Below, piece by piece: positions 26,718 through 35,533 of a DNA stretch of 64,000 nucleotides (positions within the stretch are counted from its first letter, which is position 1; each line of letters opens with the position of its first letter). Below the pieces are notes generated by a model. That model searched no databases. It was given only the letters and a program-made list of their open reading frames with translations, and was not told where the DNA came from. The position numbers were made by a program, and so were the translations under genes. The stretch is from Kandleria vitulina DSM 20405 (lineage in GTDB: Bacteria > Bacillota_I > Bacilli_A > Erysipelotrichales > Coprobacillaceae): positions 59,132 through 123,131 of the forward strand of contig NZ_KL370857.1 of assembly GCF_000702065.1 (NCBI RefSeq), read 5' to 3'.

Positions 26718-28862
26718 ATGAATAAAGAATTAATTCATAAGACAGCACTAGCATTAAAAATTACGGATATACAGGTAGAAACTGTTCTTTCATTATTAGA
26801 ATCAGGCGCTACTGTACCTTTTATTGCTCGTTATCGTAAAGAGAAAACAAATGGTTTAGATGAAGATCAGATTAGAGAAATCTCTCATTCCTATGAATAC
26901 AGTGTCAATCTTCTAAAAAGAAAAGAAGATGTCATCAGACTTATTGAAGAAAAAGGACTTATGACTGACCAGATTAAAAAAGATATCATGGCAGCAACAA
27001 AGCTTTCAGAAGTAGAAGATCAGTATCGTCCTTTTAAAGAAAAGAAGAAAACAAAAGCGACAATCGCCAAAGCTAAAGGATTAGAACCATTAGCTAAAGC
27101 GATTATCGCTTTGCCAAGAACGGGTTCACTTGAACAAATGGCAAAAAAATATATCAATGATCAAGTAGAAAGTATCGAAGATGCCCTTCAGGGAGCAAGC
27201 GATATCATCGCTGAAAATATTGCGGATACTGCTAAATATCGCCAGTTTACTAAAAGTATGATGATGAAGACTGCCCGTATTGTTACAAAGAAGAAAAAGA
27301 ATGCGGAAGATGAAAAACAGGTTTATGCCATGTATTATGACTACAATGAAATGGTCAAATATATAGCTAATCATCGTATCTTGGCCATCAATAGAGCAGA
27401 AAAACAGAAAGTCATCTCTGTTTCATTTGATATTGATGAAGACAGATTTACCTCTTACATTGTAAAAGGTATCATCTGGAATCATAAGACTATTGCGGAA
27501 GATTTTATTAAATCAGCTGTAAAGGATGCCTTTAAACGATTAATTTGTCCAAGTGTAGAAAGAGAAATCAGAAGTGAATTAACAGAAAAAGCAGAGGATG
27601 CGTCTTTATCATTGTTCTCAGCTAATCTTGAAAATCTCTTATTGCAGTCACCGATGAAAGACAAGAATGTTCTTGGTCTTGATCCAGGATTCCGTACAGG
27701 GTGTAAATTAGCTGTTTTAGATAAGACGGGAAAAGTTCTTCATATTGATAAAGTCTATATCTCAATGCCAAAGAAGAACCCAAGAGATGAAAAGCTTTTA
27801 TTGAAGCTTATTGAACAGTATCATATTGACTTGATTGCGATTGGTAATGGTACAGCTTCACGTGAAAGTGAAGCCTATATTGCCAAGCTTATTCAAAAAC
27901 ATCATTTGAATGTATCATACGCAATCGTATCTGAAGCAGGGGCTTCAGTCTATTCTGCCAGCAAGATCGCTCAGGAAGAATTCCCTGATTATCAGGTGGA
28001 GGAACGTTCAGCAGTCTCTATCGGCAGACGTCTGCAGGACCCACTTGCGGAATTGGTGAAGATTGAACCAAAAGCCATTTCTGTTGGACAGTATCAGCAT
28101 GATATGAATCAGAAGAAATTAGGGGAATCTCTTGATTTCGTTGTAGAGAAGGTTGTTAACCAGGTTGGTGTCAATATCAATACCGCTTCACCTTCGTTAT
28201 TGCAGTATGTATCAGGTCTTTCTAAGACAACAGCACATAATATTGTTAAATATCGTGAAGAGAATGGTGCATTTACTGATCGTAAAGAGATTAAGAATGT
28301 TTCTAAGCTTGGACCAAAGAGCTATGAACAGTCAGTAGGGTTCTTAAGAATTCTTAATGGGAATAATATTTTAGATGAAACATCTATTCATCCTGATAAC
28401 TACAAGGATGCCTTGAAGCTATTGGATTATCTTCATCTTGATAAAACAAATGTTGGTACTATCAAGATGAAAAAAGCTTTAGCTGATTTCAATAAAGAAA
28501 AAGCTATGAATGATTTAGGGTTTAGTCATTATTTAATGGATGATCTTTTAGATGCATTCCTAGCACCACATCGTACTCCTAGAGATGATTATGACGCACC
28601 AATTCTTAAGTCGGATATCTTAGAAATAAAAGATTTAAAAGTTGGCATGAAATTACAGGGAACAGTAAGAAATGTCGTTGACTTTGGGGCATTCGTAGAT
28701 ATTGGTCTTCATGAAGATGGATTAGTACATATCTCAAAGATGGCTGATCATAAGATCTCTCATCCATTAGAAGTTGTATCTGTTGGAGATATTGTCGATG
28801 TATATGTGTATGAAATTGATGAAAAAAGACAACGTGTAGCGTTGTCTATGGGAAAATTCTAA
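26718..28862 (+). CDS. tex: Tex family RNA-binding transcription accessory protein
   Basis: A 714-residue protein with the standard Tex order: an N-terminal helical domain (S-G-A-T-V-P-F-I-A-R-Y-R-K-E near residue 30), a YqgF/RNase H-like domain (G-L-D-P-G-F-R-T-G-C), helix-hairpin-helix motifs (L-S-K-T-T-A-H-N-I-V), and a C-terminal S1 domain (about residues 640-714, V-D-F-G-A-F-V-D-I-G). It binds nucleic acid and contacts the transcription machinery. Start at 26718 with AAGGAG. Length and domain set are complete. Confidence 0.96.
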   Translation: MNKELIHKTALALKITDIQVETVLSLLESGATVPFIARYRKEKTNGLDEDQIREISHSYEYSVNLLKRKEDVIRLIEEKGLMTDQIKKDIMAATKLSEVEDQYRPFKEKKKTKATIAKAKGLEPLAKAIIALPRTGSLEQMAKKYINDQVESIEDALQGASDIIAENIADTAKYRQFTKSMMMKTARIVTKKKKNAEDEKQVYAMYYDYNEMVKYIANHRILAINRAEKQKVISVSFDIDEDRFTSYIVKGIIWNHKTIAEDFIKSAVKDAFKRLICPSVEREIRSELTEKAEDASLSLFSANLENLLLQSPMKDKNVLGLDPGFRTGCKLAVLDKTGKVLHIDKVYISMPKKNPRDEKLLLKLIEQYHIDLIAIGNGTASRESEAYIAKLIQKHHLNVSYAIVSEAGASVYSASKIAQEEFPDYQVEERSAVSIGRRLQDPLAELVKIEPKAISVGQYQHDMNQKKLGESLDFVVEKVVNQVGVNINTASPSLLQYVSGLSKTTAHNIVKYREENGAFTDRKEIKNVSKLGPKSYEQSVGFLRILNGNNILDETSIHPDNYKDALKLLDYLHLDKTNVGTIKMKKALADFNKEKAMNDLGFSHYLMDDLLDAFLAPHRTPRDDYDAPILKSDILEIKDLKVGMKLQGTVRNVVDFGAFVDIGLHEDGLVHISKMADHKISHPLEVVSVGDIVDVYVYEIDEKRQRVALSMGKF

Positions 28863-28884
28863 AAACATTTCTTAAATTATGTAG

Positions 28885-28913
28885 TTGACGTTTACTACAT
28901 TATTCTATATAGT
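28885..28913 (+). promoter_or_regulatory. Promoter of the glycine riboswitch transcript
   Basis: TTGACG (28885-28890) and TATAGT (28908-28913) with a 17-bp spacer, ahead of the first aptamer. Confidence 0.55.
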
Positions 28914-28914
28914 A

Positions 28915-29100
28915 AAAGAGCATAGCGAAAAGAAGTCTTACGGGAAAAGACGAAAGTCTACCGAAGGAGTAACACTCTCAGGTATTCACTGGAATGAAAA
29001 CCGTAGATGGATCGCAACTCTGGAGAAGTCCGATACTCGGGTGCCGAAGGGGCAATATACGCAAGTATAGAATCTCTCAGGCAAAAGGACAGAGAACATG
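28915..29100 (+). promoter_or_regulatory. Tandem glycine riboswitch
   Basis: Two glycine (gcvT-type) aptamers in series. The first contains CCGAAGGAGTAAC and CTCTCAGG (about 28960-28982). The second contains GCCGAAGGGGCAA and CTCTCAGGCAAAAGGACAG (about 29043-29093), matching the conserved binding core. The short linker between them is normal for cooperative or paired glycine switches. A terminator lies between aptamer 2 and the symporter gene, consistent with transcriptional control of glycine/alanine transport. Confidence 0.93.
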
Positions 29101-29155
29101 CTAATCTTTTAAGATATAGAAAAAAACTTAACAGGTTAACATTGTTTTTACGTAC

Positions 29156-29184
29156 AACCGGGTCAGTAGACCCGGTTTTTCTTT
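29156..29184 (+). terminator. Glycine riboswitch expression-platform terminator
   Basis: AACCGGGTC (29156-29164) / GACCCGGTT (29169-29177) with an AGTA loop and a T-rich tail, 40 bp before the symporter start. Confidence 0.85.
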
Positions 29185-29217
29185 TAGAGTGACCATAAAA
29201 GAAAAGGGGTAAAAAAT

Positions 29218-30696
29218 ATGTGGAGTGCAATTAATCTGCTTTTGCAGAGAATCGATGAATTTGTGTGGGGTGTACCATTAATGGTACTGATCTTATGTGG
29301 GGGATTGCTTTTAACAGTAAAATTAAATTTCTTGCAGTTCTTCAAGTTGCCATTGGCATTGAAGTGGATGTTTCATAATGAAGCAGAAGGCGAAGGGGAA
29401 GTCTCAAGCTTTGCGGCATTATGTACAGCACTTTCTGCGACAATTGGGACAGGAAATATTGTAGGTGTTGCGACAGCCGTTGGGGCTGGGGGACCAGGTG
29501 CAGTATTCTGGATTATTGCGGCAGCGTTCTTTGGAATGGCTACTAAGTATGCAGAAGGGCTATTGGCAGTAAAGTATCGTAGTGTGGATCCTGAAACAGG
29601 ACATGCTTTAGGTGGACCTTTCTATTATATTGAAAAAGGTATGGGAACATCATGGAAATGGCTTGCTAAAATGTTTGCGTTTTTTGGAGTTTGTGTTGGA
29701 TTATTTGGAATTGGAACATTCTCTCAGGTCAATGGGATTTCAAGTGCAGTAAAGAATTTCTTTGATCCAAACAGTGCTCATCTTGTCACTATTCCAGGTG
29801 TAGGATCTTACTCAATTTCAGTAGTAATTGCATCCATTGTATTATCATTATGTGTGGGATTAGTACTCATTGGGGGACTAAAAAGAATCTCACAGGTTTC
29901 ACAGATTGTTGTGCCATTTATGGCAGTTATTTATATATTATCAGTAGTAGTACTTATCATCTGCAACATTTCTAAAGTACCAGAAGCAGTTGCGACAATT
30001 ATTGCGGGAGCGTTTAATCCTCGTGCTGTAACTGGTGGTGCAATCGGCAGCATGATCATTGTTATGCAGAAAGGTATTGCGAGAGGAATCTTTTCTAATG
30101 AAGCAGGTCTAGGAAGTGCACCTATTGCGGCAGCCGCTGCTCAGACTAAAGAACCAGTTTGTCAGGGACTTGTTTCTATGACAGGTACATTTATTGATAC
30201 AATTGTTATTTGTACAATGACTGGTATTTCTATCGTCTTGACAGGAGCATGGCAAGTCAAAGGTCTTGAAGGTGTTGAAGTTACATCATATGCCTTTGCT
30301 AAAGGATTGCCATTCTCAGCACAGGTATCTGCGTTTATATTAATGATCTGTCTTGTATTCTTTGCGTTCACTACTATTCTAGGATGGGATTATTATAGTG
30401 AAAGATGTTTAGAATATTTAACAGGAGGAAATAAGAAGCCATTGAAGGTTTTCCGTTATCTCTATATCCTTGCTGTTTTTGTTGGTCCATATTTAACTGT
30501 AAGTGCAGTATGGACAATCGCGGATATTTTTAATGGCTTGATGGCTATTCCTAATATGATCGCAATCTTTGCATTAAATGGTGTTGTTGTGAAAGAAACA
30601 AAAGATTTCTTTGCAGCTAAAAAGGATATTGAAATTAGAAGAAGAAAATATACTATCTATGATTTAATTTATAGAAAACAGAAGCGTATCTTTTGA
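29218..30696 (+). CDS. AGCS family sodium:alanine/glycine symporter
   Basis: A 492-residue membrane protein with about 10-11 helices that couples Na+ entry to alanine or glycine transport. Family segments seen are the G-T-G-N-I-V-G-V-A-T-A signature (about residues 79-89), G-G-P-F-Y-Y-I-E-K-G-M-G, and F-S-N-E-A-G-L-G-S-A-P-I-A-A-A-A. SD AAAGGGG. The tandem glycine riboswitch upstream identifies glycine as the regulating ligand, and probably as substrate. Confidence 0.95.
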   Translation: MWSAINLLLQRIDEFVWGVPLMVLILCGGLLLTVKLNFLQFFKLPLALKWMFHNEAEGEGEVSSFAALCTALSATIGTGNIVGVATAVGAGGPGAVFWIIAAAFFGMATKYAEGLLAVKYRSVDPETGHALGGPFYYIEKGMGTSWKWLAKMFAFFGVCVGLFGIGTFSQVNGISSAVKNFFDPNSAHLVTIPGVGSYSISVVIASIVLSLCVGLVLIGGLKRISQVSQIVVPFMAVIYILSVVVLIICNISKVPEAVATIIAGAFNPRAVTGGAIGSMIIVMQKGIARGIFSNEAGLGSAPIAAAAAQTKEPVCQGLVSMTGTFIDTIVICTMTGISIVLTGAWQVKGLEGVEVTSYAFAKGLPFSAQVSAFILMICLVFFAFTTILGWDYYSERCLEYLTGGNKKPLKVFRYLYILAVFVGPYLTVSAVWTIADIFNGLMAIPNMIAIFALNGVVVKETKDFFAAKKDIEIRRRKYTIYDLIYRKQKRIF

Positions 30697-30741
30697 TTCT
30701 ATCGGATAAATCCTGTACGATGAAGACAGGAGGATATCATC

Positions 30742-31020
30742 ATGAAAAAGATTACTATGTTTTATCTCACTGACTGCGGTTATTGTGCAAAAGCACATAT
30801 GGCCTTAGAAGAACTGATGGCAGACAATACGCTTTATCAATCATTAGAAATTACTAAGATTGAAGAAAATGAACAGCCTTCTATTGCGGATCAATATGAT
30901 TATTGGGCAGTTCCTTCTTTCTTTGTAGATGGTGAAAAAATCTTTGAAGCGCATATTGGAATGACATATGACGATATCAAAGAGAATGTAAAAAAAGTAT
31001 TGGATTATGCAATCAATTAA
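30742..31020 (+). CDS. Thioredoxin/glutaredoxin-like small redox protein
   Basis: A 92-residue thioredoxin-fold protein. The active site is C-G-Y-C (residues 12-15) after a beta strand; the cis-Pro is in V-P-S-F-F-V (about 65). It lacks the thioredoxin WCGPC motif and is short, resembling glutaredoxin-like disulfide proteins of anaerobes. SD AGGAGG. It may share transcription with the symporter gene 45 bp upstream, but its substrate is not indicated. Confidence 0.85.
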   Translation: MKKITMFYLTDCGYCAKAHMALEELMADNTLYQSLEITKIEENEQPSIADQYDYWAVPSFFVDGEKIFEAHIGMTYDDIKENVKKVLDYAIN

Positions 31021-31046
31021 GAGCACTATGTGCTCTTTTCTTTTTG
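31019..31046 (+). terminator. Terminator after the redox protein gene
   Basis: AGAGCAC / GTGCTCT with a TAT loop and a T-rich tail. Confidence 0.8.
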
Positions 31047-31085
31047 TCTTTAATATGGTAATCTTAGAGAAAAAGAGGAGAGTTT

Positions 31086-31514
31086 ATGCAAAGAATTAGT
31101 GAATACGGTCATGATATTATCAGTACTCATAATTATCAAAGACAAAAGCATTTCCTTCAGCATGGACGTGTAAGTGTCTATGAACATGAACTAAATGTGA
31201 CAAATATGTGCCTAAAAATTGCGGATTATCTTCCTGTTCGTGTTAATGAACGCGCACTTGTCAGAGGAGCTCTTTTGCATGATTATTTTCTATATGATTG
31301 GCATGAGCCAGGACATGGTCTACATGGTTTTAAGCATCCTCATATTGCGTTAGAAAATGCTTCGGAAGATTATTATCTTACTGATATTGAGAAAGATATG
31401 ATTAGAAAACATATGTTTCCATTAACTCTTAAATTGCCACGCTACAAAGAGAGCTATATTCTTGTAGTAGCGGATAAGATTGTAGCGATTTCTGAGACAC
31501 TTCATCGTAAGTAG
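31086..31514 (+). CDS. HD domain phosphohydrolase
   Basis: A 142-residue HD-superfamily protein. Metal-binding residues are H in Y-E-H-E-L-N-V (about 33-39), the H-D pair in A-L-L-H-D-Y-F-L-Y-D-W-H (about 59-70), further His residues in H-P-H-I-A, and D in V-V-A-D-K (about 129). Such small HD proteins hydrolyse nucleotides or other phosphate esters. SD GAGGAG. The specific substrate is not evident. Confidence 0.87.
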   Translation: MQRISEYGHDIISTHNYQRQKHFLQHGRVSVYEHELNVTNMCLKIADYLPVRVNERALVRGALLHDYFLYDWHEPGHGLHGFKHPHIALENASEDYYLTDIEKDMIRKHMFPLTLKLPRYKESYILVVADKIVAISETLHRK

Positions 31515-31570
31515 CTATCTTCTTTATCTAAAATATGATATTCTAGAGTTATTGAAGAGGAATTAATGCG

Positions 31571-32281
31571 ATGATTTATGTAACAGGAGACATACACGGA
31601 GATATTGATATTTCTAAATTAAAAGATGAGAGTTTCATGAAGAAGGTCAAAGAGGGAGACTATTTAATCATCTGTGGGGACTTCGGATTAATTTGGGATT
31701 ATGAAGGAGAAAATGAAGAAGAAGCCTACTGGCTTGATTTTTTAGATACCCAGCCCTATACAACATTATTTGTAGATGGGAATCATGAAAACTTTGAAAG
31801 ATTGATGAATGATTATCCTGAAGCCTTATGGCATGGGGGTAAGGTGCATCGTATAAGAGATACCATCTATCATCTTATGCGAGGACAGATTTTTTCCATT
31901 GATGACAAGCTCTTTTTTACAATGGGAGGAGCAACCTCGGTTGATAAGTTTATTCGTCTAGAAGGAAAATCGTGGTGGAAAGAAGAGCTTCCTAGTGAAG
32001 CAGAATATAAAGAAGCATTAATTAATCTTATCTTAGCTGACAATAAAGTGGACTATGTGATTACGCATTGTCTACCAACATCAATACAGGAAAAAATTCC
32101 TAATCTTAAAGAAAGAGATCATCTGACAGATTTCTTTGAACATATATGTCATATTCTTAAATTTAGAAAATGGTTCTGTGGACATTATCACAGAGACCAG
32201 CTTATAGATCTCAAATATCAGATTCTCTATCAGGAAATATTGACTCTTGATGATGAAATCATTGTAGAAGACATAGAATAG
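31571..32281 (+). CDS. Calcineurin-like metallophosphoesterase
   Basis: A 236-residue protein with the complete phosphoesterase signature: G-D-I-H-G-D (residues 6-11), G-D-F-G (about 36-39), G-N-H-E (about 70-73), a T-H-C-L-P at about 164-168 and G-H-Y-H at about 203-206. Cytoplasmic. SD GAGGAAT. The subfamily resembles small serine/threonine-phosphatase or diadenosine-tetraphosphatase-like enzymes; the substrate is not determined. Confidence 0.9.
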   Translation: MIYVTGDIHGDIDISKLKDESFMKKVKEGDYLIICGDFGLIWDYEGENEEEAYWLDFLDTQPYTTLFVDGNHENFERLMNDYPEALWHGGKVHRIRDTIYHLMRGQIFSIDDKLFFTMGGATSVDKFIRLEGKSWWKEELPSEAEYKEALINLILADNKVDYVITHCLPTSIQEKIPNLKERDHLTDFFEHICHILKFRKWFCGHYHRDQLIDLKYQILYQEILTLDDEIIVEDIE

Positions 32282-32303
32282 CGCCATCTTATGATGGCGT
32301 TTT
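32282..32303 (+). terminator. Terminator after the metallophosphoesterase gene
   Basis: CGCCATC / GATGGCG with a TTAT loop, then T4. Confidence 0.72.
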
Positions 32304-32310
32304 CAAGTAT

Positions 32311-32335
32311 AAAAAAAGAGAGAATAAATTCTCTC
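32311..32335 (-). terminator. Terminator after the NlpC/P60 gene
   Basis: GAGAGAA / TTCTCTC with a 4-nt loop, followed on the minus strand by T7. Confidence 0.78.
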
Positions 32336-32336
32336 A

Positions 32337-32804
32337 TTAAGCGCCAATTCTACGTCCCATGATAAAACGTGATCTACGACGTGCTGAAATCTCTACGATT
32401 TTTACTGATTCACCAGTTTGAGGGGCATGGATCATTTTTCCATTACCGACATAAATACCAGTGTGATGAGGGAATAACATGATATCCCCAGGTTTTAATT
32501 CAGAATAAGAAACATAAGTACCGACATTCTTTAATGTCTGAGTTGTCTGTACACCAATGTTATATCCTGACTGGTAATATACCCAGCTGACAAAACTTGA
32601 ACAGTCAAATGTACTCTGATCTTTATTCATAACAGCACTCATTGAATGACCAGAACCATATACATAACGGCATCCGATCTTACTTTTTGCGACTTCTACA
32701 ATAGCTTGGCTAGCAGCATTTGCCTTAATACGCTTAAAGCTATAAGGTGCGACAAACATTGTCAACACTACTAATATTAATGATAATTTCTTTAAGTGTT
32801 TCAT
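32337..32804 (-). CDS. Exported NlpC/P60 family peptidoglycan endopeptidase
   Basis: A 155-residue protein. A signal peptide covers residues 1-30 (cleavage likely after A-N-A). The NlpC/P60 domain fills the rest, with catalytic Cys68 in F-D-C-S-S-F-V, His114 in H-T-G-I-Y-V-G and His126 in I-H-A-P. It has no cell-wall-binding repeats, unlike most secreted P60 enzymes, and is minimal in length. It would cut peptidoglycan stem peptides, typically after D-Glu. SD GGAGAAGGA. Confidence 0.92.
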   Translation of the reverse strand: MKHLKKLSLILVVLTMFVAPYSFKRIKANAASQAIVEVAKSKIGCRYVYGSGHSMSAVMNKDQSTFDCSSFVSWVYYQSGYNIGVQTTQTLKNVGTYVSYSELKPGDIMLFPHHTGIYVGNGKMIHAPQTGESVKIVEISARRRSRFIMGRRIGA

Positions 32805-32971
32805 ATGGTCTAGTCCTTCTCCAAAAAAATTTACAAGAAGAGTATCTCATAAAAACTAGTAGAATGTCAACAACAGAATTAAGAAAATCTTAAGAAATTG
32901 TTAAGATAAATTTTATATGATAAATTCAATATAAATTTATTATGTATATAGAAATAAAAACGCAAGGAACA

Positions 32972-33595
32972 CTATCGTGTTCCCTGAGTTATATGACTTA
33001 TAAAATGAGGGTTATATTTACTATAAAGCCACTCGTTGACCTTATTAGAATAATTTCTTATGCGCGGTGCTTCATCACCAGGAAGATAATCATGGAGAAT
33101 GTAATAATACATGCAGAAGAATATTGAAGAAATAGCTACATCATCCTGATCAAGACCGTAAACATGATAAGTATATTTGTATTCACCATCTACCTCATAA
33201 TCAAATTCAAGCTGAGCAATCTGCTTTTCTTCATCATAAAGATTCAATGCGGTATCTCTTTTACCAAAATGTGTAGAGTATAGAGAATAAACATGATTAT
33301 CTGTATGTAGCTTATAGAAAGTAGCCTGTTCTTCAACCTGTTCAGTCTGATAAAGGGTAGCTGTCTCTTTATCATCAGCTAAGATTGTATAGGGAAAAAG
33401 AACAACTTCATCATTTTTCTCCATTACAGTTTCAGACATGTGATAGGTTTTATCTTTAAAATGAATGGTAAATGTACCTTTTTTTAAATCTCCACCTTTA
33501 AAAGAGATAGAACCAAGGGGTTCACAATTCTTATCCTTGATTTCAAATTCAGCATCATACTTTCCAGACTTTGTCTGGATAATATCAAATATCAT
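32972..33595 (-). CDS. Hypothetical protein, probably beta-rich
   Basis: A 207-residue protein that I do not recognise. The alternating hydrophobic pattern and runs such as G-S-I-S-F-K-G-G-D-L-K-K-G-T-F-T suggest a beta-barrel or LURP/tubby-like fold, ending in an aromatic helix (C-M-Y-Y-Y-I-L-H-D-Y). No signal peptide or catalytic motif is visible. Divergent from the small acidic protein gene at 33704. Confidence 0.7.
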   Translation of the reverse strand: MIFDIIQTKSGKYDAEFEIKDKNCEPLGSISFKGGDLKKGTFTIHFKDKTYHMSETVMEKNDEVVLFPYTILADDKETATLYQTEQVEEQATFYKLHTDNHVYSLYSTHFGKRDTALNLYDEEKQIAQLEFDYEVDGEYKYTYHVYGLDQDDVAISSIFFCMYYYILHDYLPGDEAPRIRNYSNKVNEWLYSKYNPHFISHITQGTR

Positions 33596-33703
33596 AAATA
33601 TATCGTTCCCTTCTTTTTAGGTCTATCTATATTATATCCTAAAATATGTCATGTAGATGAACTTTTTAGTAGAACATGGTAAGATAGAAGAGGAGGTATT
33701 ATT

Positions 33704-33895
33704 ATGTCAAATAAAGAAATACTAGAATATTTCAATCTAATTGATGAAGATGATACAGAAGAAGATATCGAAGAATTCGAAGGATTGGAAATTGAAAATG
33801 AAGAAGGAGATCGTGTACTATTAACGATCGATGATTTAAAGAAAGCAATGGATGAAGGAAAAAAGTTTGAAGATTTACTACTTGTAAAAGAGTAG
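33704..33895 (+). CDS. Small acidic protein of unknown function
   Basis: A 63-residue protein, extremely acidic (D-E-D-D-T-E-E-D-I-E-E-F-E near residues 14-26). No membrane segment and no known motif. SD GAGGAGG. It ends 9 bp before the next gene and is probably co-transcribed with it. The acidity could indicate a basic binding partner. Confidence 0.75.
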   Translation: MSNKEILEYFNLIDEDDTEEDIEEFEGLEIENEEGDRVLLTIDDLKKAMDEGKKFEDLLLVKE

Positions 33896-33904
33896 GAGGC
33901 TAAA

Positions 33905-34462
33905 ATGAAAAAAAGTGCGTATCAGGAACTGATTAATGGGTTTGATCAATTCTTTAAAAAAAGACAGACAGGCTATGATGCTTTATATTTTGTATGGACA
34001 TGTGTTGCAGATTGTCTTATTATGGGAAATCAAGGAAAGGATATTGAAATCTTTCCTGTCTTTGAAGCATGCATGAGTCATGTCGAAAATGGAAATGCTT
34101 ATGCCCATAGTCTCTTCTCTCCAGTAGAAAATAGGGAGAACAGCTATCAGACATTTAAAGAGTATACAAGATTTAGCGAACATCTTAATGATTTAGGCAT
34201 AATCTGGAAAGAGCTTCTCAAAGATCAGAATACTGAATCACTGATGGAGCTTATACATCTTTTAAAAAGATTACGCAGTTTTCTTGATGATATGCATAAT
34301 GCACTCATCAATTCGCTAAAAGAAAACAATGCTAGTTTCCGTTTATTCACACAATATGTAAAGGATAATGAAATACAATACAAGCAATATCATAAGACAC
34401 TTTCACATACCATTCATAACCTTTACATATGTGTTGAATACATTGATTTAAAGACAAAATAA
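33905..34462 (+). CDS. Hypothetical all-helical protein
   Basis: A 185-residue, probably wholly alpha-helical cytoplasmic protein. I recognise no family. Cysteines occur at W-T-C-V-A-D-C (about residues 31-37). SD AGGAGG. Second gene of a pair with the 63-residue acidic protein. Confidence 0.72.
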   Translation: MKKSAYQELINGFDQFFKKRQTGYDALYFVWTCVADCLIMGNQGKDIEIFPVFEACMSHVENGNAYAHSLFSPVENRENSYQTFKEYTRFSEHLNDLGIIWKELLKDQNTESLMELIHLLKRLRSFLDDMHNALINSLKENNASFRLFTQYVKDNEIQYKQYHKTLSHTIHNLYICVEYIDLKTK

Positions 34463-34492
34463 AAAGAAGAGGGATGCATTCCTCTTCTTTTT
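34460..34492. terminator. Bidirectional terminator
   Basis: AAAAAGAAGAGG (34461-34472) / CCTCTTCTTTTT (34481-34492), between convergent genes. Confidence 0.82.
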
Positions 34493-34838
34493 ATTTATGT
34501 AATAATTTACCAATCTTAGTCTGTAAAGCAAATAGTTTCTTATTTGCTTCTACATATTCATCATACATCTTATTAAGCTTTGCTTCTGTGTCCTTATGTT
34601 CGTTAGTAAATATACCTTCTTCAGAAGCTTTTGCCTGATCTTCAATCTCTTTTTTCACCTGTTCAAGATAAGCGATATGACCTTTAGCCTGTGCAGCTTT
34701 TGCTGCAATCTTATCCTGCATGTTTTCAATATCTATAGTAATATCGCTGATTTCTTCTTCTTTAGGAAGATAGTGAATATCATTGAAAAATCTATTATAT
34801 GATTCCTGAGACTTTCTTACAATTGTTTTATAATCCAT
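34491..34838 (-). CDS. Small coiled-coil protein
   Basis: A 115-residue helical protein, rich in Lys, Glu and Ala, with continuous heptad-like hydrophobic spacing from about residue 40 onward. No membrane segment. I chose the ATG at 34838; AAGGA is upstream at a slightly long distance. An upstream in-frame ATG at 34874 is also possible. The function is unknown. Confidence 0.68.
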   Translation of the reverse strand: MDYKTIVRKSQESYNRFFNDIHYLPKEEEISDITIDIENMQDKIAAKAAQAKGHIAYLEQVKKEIEDQAKASEEGIFTNEHKDTEAKLNKMYDEYVEANKKLFALQTKIGKLLHK

Positions 34839-34979
34839 AATTCTGTACCGTCCTTTCTTTTGACACCTACACAATAATTGATTGTGACAAATTGTTCAAG
34901 AAAATGGAATCAAGTGTTAACAGAATTAATAAAAAACAATGAATAAATGAAGAACTATTGTTAATTGTGTTAACAGGAA

Positions 34980-35321
34980 CTAGTAAGTACCCTTGTTTAC
35001 TTCTGCAATAAGGTGATCTACGCCTTCTTTGAAAGCATTGTATTCACCTTCAAGTTTCTTAAGATATTCTAATCCTTCAGGTTCAATGTGATAGTAGATT
35101 CGAGTTTGGCGTTTCCCTACTAAAACCTTTTTCCCTGTAATCTGACCACTTTCAAGTAGCTTATAGAGAATAGGATACATTGTACCTTCCGCAATGTTGA
35201 TTCTTCCATTCGATGCTTCCGTCAACAGCTGTACGATTTCATAACCGTATCTGTCTTTGTTTTGAAGGATCTTTAGAAGAACCATTTCAAGCTTAAAAAA
35301 CTTACTGACACGTTTTGCCAT
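34980..35321 (-). CDS. PadR family transcriptional regulator
   Basis: A 113-residue winged-helix repressor. The segment L-L-K-I-L-Q-N-K-D-R-Y-G-Y-E-I-V (about 14-29), then G-T-M-Y-P-I-L-Y-K-L-L-E (about 46-57) and Y-H-I-E-P-E-G (about 82-88), match PadR-type proteins closely. SD GGAGG. PadR proteins usually repress an adjacent transporter or membrane-protein gene; no obvious target lies next to it here, so it may act on a distant operon. Confidence 0.92.
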   Translation of the reverse strand: MAKRVSKFFKLEMVLLKILQNKDRYGYEIVQLLTEASNGRINIAEGTMYPILYKLLESGQITGKKVLVGKRQTRIYYHIEPEGLEYLKKLEGEYNAFKEGVDHLIAEVNKGTY

Positions 35322-35533
35322 ATTTCTTCCTCCAATTCTTTTTTATATTTTATTTGTATAAATATATTATAGTAAAATCTTTGTCATTATAATAGTGAAA
35401 AGAATAATATTTAAAATTTTATTTAAAGACTAGCTTTTTAATATAGTAATACATTGTTTATCAAGTAGATAGAAGTACGTTTATTTATGGTATTTTTAAT
35501 GAAGATGTATTAGAATACGTCAAGGTGAGATTT

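Noticed and set aside
28958-29230. Open frame of 90 codons on the minus strand over the glycine riboswitch
   Set aside because: It is fully explained by the structured, conserved riboswitch on the plus strand and has no ribosome site of its own.
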